Below are positions 47,746 through 57,486 of a stretch of 64,000 bases of DNA, one piece after another. The notes below the pieces were generated by a model, which did not search any database, had not been told where the DNA came from, and saw only the letters and a program-made list of their open reading frames with translations. The translations under genes and the position numbers were made by a program. Position 1 is the stretch's first letter. The number at the start of each line of letters is the position of its first letter. Source of the stretch: Lepidonotus clava (taxonomy: Eukaryota; Annelida; Polychaeta; Phyllodocida; Polynoidae); NCBI GenBank assembly GCA_936440205.1, contig OW387139.1, positions 35,366,378 to 35,430,377 of the forward strand, in the 5' to 3' direction.

Positions 47746-47829
47746 AAAATCTGATGGGATTCAAGCAAATCTGAGCGGGTTCCTGGAAGTCTAAGAAGGT
47801 TTTAAGTAAATCTAATGGAGTTCTCCAAA
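47746..47829. repeat. Degenerate 21-bp minisatellite, four units
   Basis: Four consecutive 21-base units share the pattern AATCTGATGGGGTTC-like: 47746, 47767, 47788 and 47809. The units are diverged, so the array is old. Confidence 0.5.
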
Positions 47830-48812
47830 TAAACATGAGGGGGACAACCAACAATTCTCAACAAGTATTCTAAGACTTTACTAAAAAAAAACAGAGTGGG
47901 ATCAAGGCACCCTCACAACCCCACCCTGAGCCCTATGGTGTATACGGAACTGTTTGGTTTTAATTAGAACACATCTTCAGCTACGCTCAATACCCAGACC
48001 ATCTCCAGACCTGCCCAGGTGTTGCCTATACGGACATCCATTATAAACACATGGATGGCTTGTACCTAGACCAAAACAGCTCAATGATTAACCAAGTGTA
48101 TGGCGAATCGCTCTCCGGAAGATGTCTAGGTCTGGGCATTGCAATTTCTTTTACCTTATTTTGGCATGTCCCCTGTTTCTGCTACAGATTATCAAACCGT
48201 GGTAACGTTGAATTTAATCTTAACTGTGGCTCATTGACTGATTTAACTGCTGCAGCAGATGGCAGGAAAACACACATGTGAAATTAATAGAATGAGGTTC
48301 AGTACAAGATAGTTCACACTGATTGCTAGCGTCAGTGTGAAAAGGGCAAAGTACAACATGATAGTGTTTGTCTGACTGTCTATTCCTACAAAGCTGTAAA
48401 ATAACCGAATAGGGCCTACATGCTTAATTACAGTAAATACTATCATAATCATTATCCTATAGTGATTAATCATCATATCAATTAGTATGAAGGTTCCTTT
48501 TTACAGGTGTTCATTGGTGACCATAATCTATTTCAATGTCAATGTATGTGACATTCAATTTAGTAGTGCATAACCCAAGCACATAAACGTGGACAGAAAT
48601 GGGTACTTTCACATAATTATCAATGCTGTCTTACTAAGTTTTTATCAAACTAATTCCCATACATAGGTCTTTTTGCAAAATAATGATCTGTTGATTAGCT
48701 TGTTCTGTTGTGGTTTTTGATATAATATCCCTAAACCCATAGTACACTCGAACTCACTTCTACTTTATAATTTTTGATAAGACCTTTATTGAATATTGTA
48801 AATAATACAGGA
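47830..48812. other. Intergenic stretch, nothing recognised
   Basis: No supported gene. A minus-strand open frame at 48243-48476 contains a hydrophobic run but has no convincing family match. Confidence 0.35.
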
Positions 48813-50248
48813 GGGTGAAACCACGTTAAGTGTGGATTTTGAGTGTTAAAAAAGTCAAAAAAAAGAATTTAAGTTATTGAACCAATGGTTATATTTCCCA
48901 AATAAACATGTAAGGACCAAACTTATTCTAAAAAATTAGAACGTTAAGTTTTTTCGTTAAAAAGTTAGAATGATTTAAAATCAGGTCCTTTTCTTTAACA
49001 TTTTCACTTATTTTCTTCTAATCAAAATAAAATGAATCAATAATATTCAATTGCATACAAATAATAAGCTTTCTAAGCAAATGTAAGGATGTGAATTGCA
49101 CCTTATAGAATACGAAATTATCTTTCAGATGATATCTAGAACGTTGAAATCAGATATTAAGTTACAGAGATACTGAAATTATACTACTCTGGCCATAAAC
49201 TTCAAGGGCACAAATGTTATCAATTTTGAACTTATACTGTAAATATCAAACCTTTGCTTATGGTGAATATTGACAAATTTGGGACTGTTTCCAAGATAAG
49301 TTGTTAATATTTTAATACTTATCTTAAAATAAAGTCAATTTTGCAATATTTATGATAAAAGCTTTCACTGGCAACTGCACAACGGTTCTAGGTCCTTTTA
49401 TTTTGATATAATATAGCATTATGGTAATTTTTGTTATCAAATCTAGGATAAAAAGGGTTAAAATGAAAGTCTTGTAGATACCATAAAAGTCTTGTAGATA
49501 CCATCTTGTAGATACTTTTTACTACATATTTGTCTCTAGGACCTTTAATAATGTATCCATTGGCTTGAAAATTGGTATACTGTCTACTCTGCTGGAGGTC
49601 AAGCCTTTGTTAGTAAAAAATGTGAATTTTTTTTTTTATTTTGGGATATATGCATGGTCTTGTAGATACCCTCTTAAATAATCTCTCCAAAAAATGCATT
49701 TTGCACTCCTGTATTTCCATTATGATATAGCATTTTGGATATTTTCAAGTTTTTAGTTGGAAGGTCCTGGTTAATTCTAATTATTGACACTAAAAAAATC
49801 CTATATTTTATTTGTTTTTCAATAAAAATGCCCTATTGAATGAAAAAGTCTTGTAGATACCTTTTTCTGTGGACACTTTTCAGTGACTTAAATCAAAATG
49901 AAGAATTATAGATATAAATTTTCAAAAATGATCATCTAATAAAAAAGAATGCATAGATTGTAATAAAAGTCATTTCCTTTGTTCATAAGGTATTTCAATC
50001 AATATTTTGATCGAAATGAAATTTTAACTCTCCCTGTGGACATAGTATTTATTGGGTATAGGCCTGTTTTATCTCTAAATATCTAATAATTAATTATTTT
50101 CTACAAAAATTAATTTTATATGCAAAGATTGATTTTTATATGAATAATTTAGCAAAACAAACAATGGTATTCAATTATGATAATGGAAAATGTTACAGCA
50201 CTTTATATCCTGAAGACATCAAAGTCCACACTTAACGTGGTTTCACCC
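48813..50248. mobile_element. Non-autonomous inverted-repeat element with internal word repeats
   Basis: The ends are 30-bp inverted repeats with one mismatch, beginning GGGTGAAACCACGTTAAGTG. Both sides carry AGGA (48809-48812 and 50249-50252), a 4-bp target duplication. It is 1436 bp, very AT-rich, with no coding capacity. Inside, CTTGTAGATACC occurs five times in one orientation (49471, 49491, 49505, 49659, 49850). A second word, AGGTCCTTTT or its complement, recurs about five times in looser form. End layout and duplication length match the element at 52913-55231. The superfamily is not assigned; 4-bp duplications occur in Sola-type and a few other groups. Confidence 0.8.
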
Positions 50249-50561
50249 AGGATAACAAATAGACACATCAAAGAATATGAGTTTCCTTACTTTCTTATTG
50301 AGGGTAAGAGTGGTTCTACAAGTATCGTTTACCTTTTGTCAATGAAGTATATTATTATGTCGTCCCCATAGTGGAAAAATGTTGTAACCAACACTCTTGC
50401 CACAAGGTGATAAACTTTTGTGCACTAAGGGACGATCAATAGTATAGTACCTATATAGCGAATATCTGCATATTTGATATGGTAGAGAAAAAAATTAATA
50501 CCCGCCTTCTTCCTGCTTGCATAAACTTTACTTTGAATCTTCCAACCACTGGCGTTATAAC

Positions 50562-50564
<3 letters not shown>
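50249..50564. other. Intergenic stretch, nothing recognised
   Basis: About 300 bases of AT-rich sequence without motif, between two mobile elements. Confidence 0.4.

Positions 50565-50605
<41 letters not shown>
50565..50605. repeat. (TA)n microsatellite
   Basis: About 40 bases of uninterrupted TA, directly before the CAGGGG-type element. Confidence 0.9.
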
Positions 50606-50610
<5 letters not shown>

Positions 50611-50617
50611 CCCTCAC

Positions 50618-50801
50618 CAGGGGCGGATCCAGAAACTTTGGAAACTGGGAAAGGGGGGGGGGGGGGGGGCGCATATATCAAAAAGGGTCCCGGCGTCCTC
50701 TTGGGAGGCTCCAGTTTTACATTTAAAAAAATCTAAATTTTGCCCAAAAAAGTGCGGACGGGCGCCCCATGCGCCCCCTCTCCCTCATAAATCCGTCCCT
50801 G
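50618..50801. mobile_element. Short CAGGGGCGGATCCAG-ended inverted-repeat element
   Basis: 184 bp. The left end is CAGGGGCGGATCCAG and the right end, inverted, CAGGGACGGATTTA. CTCAC flanks both sides (50613-50617 and 50802-50806), a 5-bp duplication. A long G run lies near the left end. The CAGGG termini recall hAT-type MITEs, but the duplication is shorter than the usual 8 bp. It is related to the fragment at 4845. Confidence 0.65.
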
Positions 50802-50806
50802 CTCAC

Positions 50807-51660
50807 GATGGTTTGTATCCTGTTTTGTATTTGCCAAACATTCACTCTTGAGCACGTTTACTCAAACCATAGATTGATCGGTCGATGAAGATTATATGGG
50901 AAACGCAATCCCAACTACTGTCTGAGTTGTCCTCGGTAAACTGAGCAACTCCTAAAAGCGCTGGTTCAGGTGTGGGAGCTGCTCATTATGGAGCAAACCA
51001 TTCTTTGCCAATCACACGTGGGACCTCAGCCGTCCTATCTGCATAATACAAGGGTTAATATGATACTCACTGGACTGGCCCAAGGGCATATTGATTACCA
51101 AGGTAGGGGCATCTCTAGAGAGAGGAGAGCTGGTATTGTGTTAGCGACTGAAACATCGAGAGCCTGTATGCGGCATTTCTGGGTCTGAACATTGGTCTCT
51201 TTTCTCTGCTATAATGTAATTAGAAATTTCACTGCGACTTCCCTGTGCACTATCATCTTTCCCCTAGGATAAAACTAGATTTCTCTGGTTCCTGTTCCCT
51301 TTTATCCATCAAGGTGAGATTCAGGTATCTAGTTTGTGTACACTGGTTCGACTCCTGTAGAGAAAGGCGACTAAGGTGTATGAAACTGAATTGTTAAGAG
51401 GTTTGATAAACATTCAAAGATTCAGGTAATGTGTGTTAACTTCTGGGATAACTCTTAAAATTCTAAAAAATGATCTATTAGTTTTCTTCTTCTTCTTCTT
51501 CTTCTTCTTCTTCTTTGTGTAGATGGTTGGTCCCGGGAAGAGGTATCGCCATTCCCATCCCTTGTCGTTCACTAAAGTAGTTTGTCTTTTGATAATGACA
51601 AAGTAATTCATGCGTAAGAAGATATTCTGTTCTCACTATCAATGTGTAATCACAATGTCA
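50807..51660. other. Intergenic stretch with a (CTT)n microsatellite
   Basis: No gene recognised. A (CTT)n run of about 33 bases lies at 51484-51516. Confidence 0.5.
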
Positions 51661-51991
51661 TATTTATTTTTTTTGATAATAATTTTATTTGACGTCTTCA
51701 GATAGTGTCTGCTCTTCCAGACGTTACAATAAACTTTCATATAATTGATATTCACATTTTACAGTATTATCAATTTCTGTAATATGGTATATACAATGAA
51801 AATGGAAACGATAAAATGTATTATTAATACACTGGCCAATATCATTATAACTTGTATAAGTGATAGCCACCTCCTGCCTGTTATTAATTCCAATACCAAG
51901 CAAGTTATTGGAAAACAGAAGAATTAATGAATGCAATGCCATTATAATCAAAAAAGTAAAAGTAAAATTGTCCTCATTGTAATGTCTTTAA

Positions 51992-52341
51992 AGGGAGCCA
52001 AAACCAATATAATTGACAAAATTTTCAAAACTCAGATAAGTAGAGAAATATGTTAGATGAGTCCAGTTAAGGTCAGTGGTAAAGTGTTAGCCGGGAAAAC
52101 TAGCTCAAACTGAAGTAGAATGCCACAAGAGATGGTAATATTTGCATTTGTTTGTAAACAAACCCTATTTTTGTGGGTCCACATTAATTGATTTGAGCAA
52201 GAAAAAACGTGTTTTTAAAGATTCTTTTATCATATTTTATTGTTTAGATTTTAACATAGGCCAGGAATAGGCTAAAATAATGGATTTCCATGATTATTTG
52301 AGTTTGGAAAATTTAATTGAATTTATTGGTTTTGGCTCCCT
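51992..52341. mobile_element. Kolobok/T2-like MITE in the LINE
   Basis: 350 bp with perfect inverted ends of about 18 bp (AGGGAGCCAAAACCAATA), flanked by TTAA on both sides (51988-51991 and 52342-52345). TTAA plus the end gives TTAAAGGGA, matching the TTAAAGGRR signature described for T2/Kolobok elements of Xenopus. It has no coding capacity and is inserted in the last codons of the LINE frame. Confidence 0.78.
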
Positions 52342-52345
52342 TTAA

Positions 52346-52908
52346 ATAATTCTTAATTTTGATTTTAAACTCAAAACGACTTTGGATAGCACGAAGTTCT
52401 CTTGTTATAGTTAGCCATATTTTTGCTCCCCTATAATAGGGAGATTTTTTGGCTTCTTCTGTGCGTGGTTTACTAATTTGAAATTGAATTGAAATTTGAT
52501 TTCTTGTAATTCTTTTCTGTTTCTTTAACCATACTCCTTTTTCTTTCCAAGTAAACATAAGATTCAATAAATGATATTTTCTTCGTGCCTTTAATGTGGT
52601 TATTTTTGACTTTACAAGTAGTTCAGACCTAGGTAGATTTAGTGGATGTTTAATATTGTGTATTATTCGAAGTGCTCTATATTGTAATTTTTCTAATTTG
52701 TTAATTTCTCTTTGTTTACAACAATCAATTAAAAAATCACAGTATTCAAAGTAAGGGAGTATGGTTTGTTTGTATACTAATAATGCTGTATGGGTATTTA
52801 GACATTTTCTCAATTTCTTGAGCTTGTAAATTTTCTGGTAAGCTGTCTTACACCCATTGTCTAGGTGTTTCTGGAAATCTAATCCACTAGTTAGCCAGAC
52901 TCCCAAAT
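52346..52908 (-). CDS. LINE reverse transcriptase, C-terminal part
   Basis: Continues the LINE frame on the far side of the 2.3-kb insertion: YLGVWLTSGLDFQKHL, then VYKQTILPYFEYCD and KLEKLQYRALRIIHNI, the conserved C-terminal region of CR1/Jockey-type RT proteins. The last few codons are displaced by the 350-bp MITE and end at 51974. Confidence 0.82.
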
Positions 52909-53306
52909 ATTTGGGTCACTCTCCAGAAATTTCCTCAATTGGCAAAATCAGTGTTTTTTTTCTTCAGATGACTGTGGAACCTTAAATTAATCTAAACTTT
53001 TATATATCTTAGCCTCAACATGCTGAAAAGACTTATAAATTTGAGAAAATCAATATTAGAGTTAATCAATTTTTTCAGATTTTTGGAAATTTAACCCTAA
53101 ATTGAAGGAAATAGTCAAAAATTGAGAGGTAAGAGTTTTTTTTCATCTTATTTTTTTCAATAAACACCAGAATTTCAGTTTTGGAACTATAAGATTTGTT
53201 TGAGAGGTAATTTGAGTTGAGGCAAACTGAATAAAACAATATTTTCCCCCAATTTAATGATTTTCTGATTTTTATTGAAGTTCTTAGTTTTTTTAAATTC
53301 ACAAAT

Positions 53307-53730
53307 GTACATTCAGAACCAAGCTTTGAAGAACAAAAAAATACATATAAAATAGGATTATATGAATTTTTAGTTACTAGCATGAAAAGTACCATGAAAA
53401 GTTATTATTCAGCCCTAAGTGATAATCATAGGAATAAAAGAAGTATACTAGAAATACAACTTTGTTTATTTTTATTGGGCATGCCAAAAAAGTTAAAATG
53501 TACATTCAGAACCAAGGTTTTAACATTTTAAAGTTTTTTTCACATAAAATATGCATATATATGTCTTCATGCTTATTTGGAGATGTAAGAAAACCCCTAC
53601 TGGAGGGTATTATGTCATCATACACCAAATTATTCCCATATAAATAGTGGAAAAAAGAGAAAAAAGCTTGGTTCTGAACGTACAAAGCTTGGTTCTGAAC
53701 GTACATATATGTACGTTTAGAACCAAGCTT
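53307..53730. repeat. Word repeat, single copies and a palindromic triplet
   Basis: Plus-strand copies at 53307 and 53500, both with ATT in place of GTT. Two minus-strand copies start at 53667 and 53688, followed at once by a plus-strand copy at 53711. The last two form a near-perfect palindrome of about 46 bases (53686-53730), able to fold into a long hairpin. Confidence 0.85.
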
Positions 53731-53875
53731 TTTTCTCTTTCTATTCTCAGAGATGATCTAAGATGTAACTCTGAATGTTTTCCTTTGCAAGCCATCCAGA
53801 AATGATATTCCTTACCACATGTTTCCACATGATATTCATTTTCTGTCTTTATATGCCACTTTCATTGGTGAAAAC

Positions 53876-53957
53876 CTTAGTTCTGAACGTACAAAGCTTA
53901 GTTCTGAATGTACAAAGCTTGGTTCTGAACGTACAAAGCTTGGTTCTGAACGTACAT
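53876..53957 (-). repeat. Word repeat array, four minus-strand copies
   Basis: Four head-to-tail copies of CTTGGTTCTGAACGTACA at 21-base pitch. Two carry CTTAG for CTTGG. Confidence 0.9.
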
Positions 53958-54105
53958 TTACATTTTGTGAATACTCAATGCATGAGGGAAAATTCTAAAG
54001 ACATGTTTCTATGGTTCTGGGATCTTTCAATTCAAATATGTTCAAGTACTCATGAAAAAATAATCTCAATATCAACATAACTTATCCAAAATGTTACCAC
54101 CAAAT

Positions 54106-54228
54106 GTACGTTCAGAACCAAGGTATGTACGTTCAGAACCAAGGTATGTACGTTCAGAACCAAGGTATGTACGTTCAGAACCAAAGTATGTATGTTCAGA
54201 ACCAAGGTATGTACGTTCAGAACCAAGC
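54106..54228 (+). repeat. Word repeat array, six plus-strand copies
   Basis: Six head-to-tail copies of GTACGTTCAGAACCAAGGTAT at 21-base pitch, the longest array in the element. Confidence 0.92.
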
Positions 54229-54372
54229 TTTTTTTATGCAAAAGTTTTAGGGATATTGCTTTGTTTTTTGAAACATTTCTCTATCTTTTTTGGTTAAGAT
54301 ATTTGGTGCTTCCTTGTTTAAATTCATATCTTACCTTGTCTTTGTAATCTAATGGACCCATATATGGAACAA

Positions 54373-54434
54373 CCTTGGTTCTGAACGTACATAGCTTGGT
54401 TCTGAACGTACATATCTTGGTTCTGAACGTACAT
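54373..54434 (-). repeat. Word repeat array, three minus-strand copies
   Basis: Three head-to-tail copies at 21-base pitch, opposite in orientation to the arrays on either side. Confidence 0.9.
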
Positions 54435-54620
54435 TTATAATTTTTTAAAGATGCAAGTTCCATATGCATGCCACATTCCTTTTTTACACTGTTCAATGTT
54501 TTCATTGAGTCTATAGCATGTCCATGGACATAAATTAATGAATTGGTACGAAAGTGTCCCTTTAAAAGTCAGATAACTATGTTCAAAACTAGGATATTTA
54601 ACTTCAACCAAGATATGCAT

Positions 54621-54680
54621 GTACGTTCAGAACCAAGGTATGTACGTTCAGAACCAAGATATGTACGTTCAGAACCAAGG
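54621..54680 (+). repeat. Word repeat array, three plus-strand copies
   Basis: Three copies of GTACGTTCAGAACCAAG at 21-base pitch. A last single minus-strand copy follows at 55017-55034, near the right end of the element. Confidence 0.9.
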
Positions 54681-55235
54681 TTTTTTTATACTTAACTGCA
54701 CAACACTAAGAATATACATTCAGTCAGTACACTTTCCTTTTAATCATTTGAACATCATGTAAAAGAATATAAATACATGGCTATACTGCAAATTTCTATA
54801 CATTTAACTATTTTAGAGCTATGTTAAGCCAAAATTTGACCCAAATCTTTGAAAAATGCTAAGTTTTCAAAATGATTGAAAAATCAAAGTGCAATTTAAA
54901 GTATAAGAACAATTCTTTTTCTTGAAATTATTATATGAAAATGCATAAATAGGTTTAAAAAAATGAATTATTCATAATTTGTGAATATCCTAGCACTTTA
55001 ATGATAAGATTGACAACCTTGGTTCTGAACGTACATCTTTGCAAAAATTTTAAAGTCCATAACTAAAAATGAAAAATATGGGAAATTGAAAAACGATGGG
55101 AATACCTTTTTTCTAGAATAAGAATGCCAAGATACTCTAGAGAAGGAACATGAAAAAATATATCCTATCAGCAGTATCTTATTTTTGACCTGAAATTTTA
55201 GGGAACTGCGCACTTTTCAGGAGAGTGACCCATTT

Positions 55236-56192
55236 GTAACTAGTTGTTTCTGTCAAAAATTGACCGTCTGCAGTAATCCCTATATCAGAGTCACTTTTGT
55301 TGTTAATCAACATCAATTTTGTTTTATTAACATTCATTTTCATATGATTATCAGTACACCACTGCTTAACTGAATTAAAAGAACTCTGTAACTTTTTTTC
55401 TAATGCTTCACCATTCTTGTCTGATTCAAAGATTACTGCATCATCCGCAAATAGGAGAATTTTCCCCTTGTCAATATAATCAATTAGATCATTTATATAA
55501 TATATAAATAGAAGAGGTCCCAACACAGAACCTTGAGGGACACCATTATAAACTATTCTTTCAGTGGATATAATAGTATTGACCTTTGTTATCTGTTTTC
55601 GTAGGCTTAGGTATTCCTTAAACCAAGCCAAGGCAATACCACTAAGTCCACCAAGCTGCAATTTCTGTAATAATTTAACATGAGATACCATATTAAATGC
55701 TTTGCACATGTCCACAAATATGCAGCCTATGATTCTTTTCTTATCTCTTTCTTCAAAAGCAAATTTAGTCAATTTCGTAACTGATTGCATCGTAGATTTT
55801 CCAGCCTGGAAATCAAACTGGTCTGCTGCAATTAGATTATTGCAGTTCAAATAATGTAAAAGTTGTTTATGAACTATCTTTTCAACAATTTTTCCTAATA
55901 AGGGAAGTATGACTATCAGACTCCAGTTAGTTAATTTAAGTGGATCACCCTGTTTAGGAATCGGTGAGACAATGCCCAGCTTCCAATCATCAGGGAAGAA
56001 TCCTTTTGTAATGCAATAATTGACCAAAACTAATATTTGATCAAGATTCAGTAATAAGTAATCTTTCAAAATATTTGTCGAAATTGAAACATAGCCAGAT
56101 GGTTTATATATGTTTATTTCATCAATGTACTTTCTAAGATCTTCTAAATCAATTTTACATATATACGTACAAGTAGAGTTATATAGTTCCAC
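55236..56192 (-). CDS. LINE reverse transcriptase, N-terminal and catalytic part
   Basis: About 319 codons of RT up to the insertion; the frame itself runs on into the inserted element and stops at 55179. Visible motifs are KPSGYVSISTNILK, IVSPIPKQGDP, DQFDFQAGKSTMQSV, FVDMCKAFNMVSH, NGVPQGSVLGPLLF and the catalytic FADD near residue 250. The expected R of the RPIS motif and the D of KAFD are altered (NWSLIVIL, KAFNMV), which suggests this copy has begun to decay. A stop precedes the first codon, so no true start is present. Confidence 0.85.
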
Positions 56193-57335
56193 TCAATACA
56201 CATGATAGAAACGCACTCTCCATACCAATCTTCACAGTAGAAATAAGTCTCAATCCATTTATTCAGTTCCAAAACCAAGTTCTGTATTATAATTATTTGT
56301 AGTGTCATGTCAGACACTATGTAAAATTATACACTGAAAGGTTGGGTGTTAGGTGCAAGAACCAAGCTTGTTTAGTGTTGGCATGTGCAAATACGACATG
56401 ATATCTTCAAATATCAGTGTTTCAGTTATGATTTCCTGTCATAACCACGCTCCCTCCTCTGTAAAAACATTATGTGAAATGGATGGTATATTAGCACGAA
56501 CCCTTTTATATGGACACATGCTTGTATTCAAATTATTCGACTGTTCCGGATGGAATTTTTGAAATGCATAATTTTAGAGGCAACAAAATAAGCACATTTT
56601 CACAACCAATCATATAGGTTTTCCACTCATAATTGCAGACGGGTGATTTTCCTCAACCACACCAGCTAATCAGATCTCGATTTATTGGTTATAAATAACC
56701 TGACCTCAGTACTCCCCCCCCCCCACTTAAAATGAGAACTGTGTGTGATATACTTATAGACATACCTCGACGGCCAAAGAAAGGTATCATAGCTACGTAT
56801 GCTGGGCTGAAAATAGGCGCATGAATTTATCCAGTAAATGTAGACAATTAAGTGTTTATGTGAATAATATTTGATTGTCTTTAGTTTTGGGATAAATTTT
56901 ACATTAAAAAAGTAGAATTTGCAGAAAAAGAGGTATGGTGCGTGCCTGCACGCTACCCTCTTAATCCACTCATGGAACCTGAGAATGAGAATAAAAAGAA
57001 TGAGGGGTTCAGGTGTCGGGCATCTTCCACATGCAGGTGCATTACGGACGTATCTATCCACTGTCAAACCCTTGGCCTAATTTTTTTTAGCAGAGGCCTA
57101 CGCAAATGTGTTAGCCCTCCTTGCTAGAGCACTCTTTCGCATTTAATTTTCAAATTCAATAATGTGAGACTACACCTAATATTTTAGGAAAGTAACCTCG
57201 GTATAGAATCACTACACGGACTGAATATCGCTTCACAAGCCATGTTACGTCAAATACCACGATGACGGTATGTTTACAGTATCAGTCGTTAAAATGAGAG
57301 TCATAATAGCTCATCTCGCCTACCTGTGTATTTAC

Positions 57336-57486
57336 CCAGAGGGTTTTAGGTTCCCATCAAAAGATTTGGTGAAAAACTCACTCAGTTGGGCACATTTTTC
57401 TTTTACCAGCATGACGGTTCTAATTTCGTTTCGGCACACGTTCGCGATACTCACAGGTGAAGAAATACTAGAACACAAGGTGAAGG
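57336..57486 (-). pseudogene. Possible exon of a gamma-like paralogue (extracellular loop)
   Basis: On the minus strand, after a TTTGATTCTCAG acceptor, the frame reads VCRNEIRTVMLVKEKCAQLS. CRNEI recurs in exon 1 of the four-exon gene (RICRNEI), and EKCAQLSEFF parallels REYCTMLKLF of its exon 2. Donors exist after CTGA (GTGAGT, phase 1) or after TCTGG (GTAAAT). The GLW signature is absent and no neighbouring exons were found, so it may be a relic or a chance match. Confidence 0.27.

Larger units (their letters stand above)
52913..55231. mobile_element. Non-autonomous inverted-repeat element with arrays of a 17-base word
   Basis: 2319 bp. The ends are GGGTCACTCTCC(A/T)GAAA in inverted orientation, and ATTT flanks both sides (52909-52912, 55232-55235). 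The interruption of the LINE reading frame fixes the borders to the base. The interior is AT-rich with no plausible transposase. It holds about 22 copies of GTACGTTCAGAACCAAG or close variants in both orientations, singly or in arrays of 21-base pitch. Repetitive open frames here (LVLNVHTLVLNVH-type) are only translations of the word. The superfamily is unassigned. Confidence 0.88.
51661..56195 (-). mobile_element. CR1/Jockey-like LINE, 5'-truncated, with two nested insertions
   Basis: The minus-strand reverse transcriptase frame runs from about 56192. It begins at the N-terminal edge of the RT domain, so endonuclease and ORF1 are missing (5' truncation, common for LINEs). The frame is interrupted cleanly at 55231/52913 by a 2.3-kb inverted-repeat element, and again at 52341/51992 by a 350-bp MITE. 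Reading past each insertion after removing one target duplication restores TSYK-YLGVW and then KNYLKTLQ plus a natural stop at 51974-51976. The 3' UTR ends in an A-rich tail near 51661-51680. Confidence 0.88.

Noticed and set aside
48243-48476. Transporter or gamma-like membrane exon
   Set aside because: Hydrophobic stretch only; splice phase and loop residues do not fit the gamma-like gene and no other family motif is visible.
54106-54228. CRISPR-like array
   Set aside because: The spacers are only 3-4 bases and constant, the word occurs in both orientations across the element, and the context is eukaryotic. It is a tandem word repeat.
53775-54241. Repetitive peptides (LVLNVHTLVLNVH and RSEPRYVRSEPRYV types) as a repeat protein
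   Set aside because: They are simply translations of the 21-base word in two strands; frames start and stop with the arrays.
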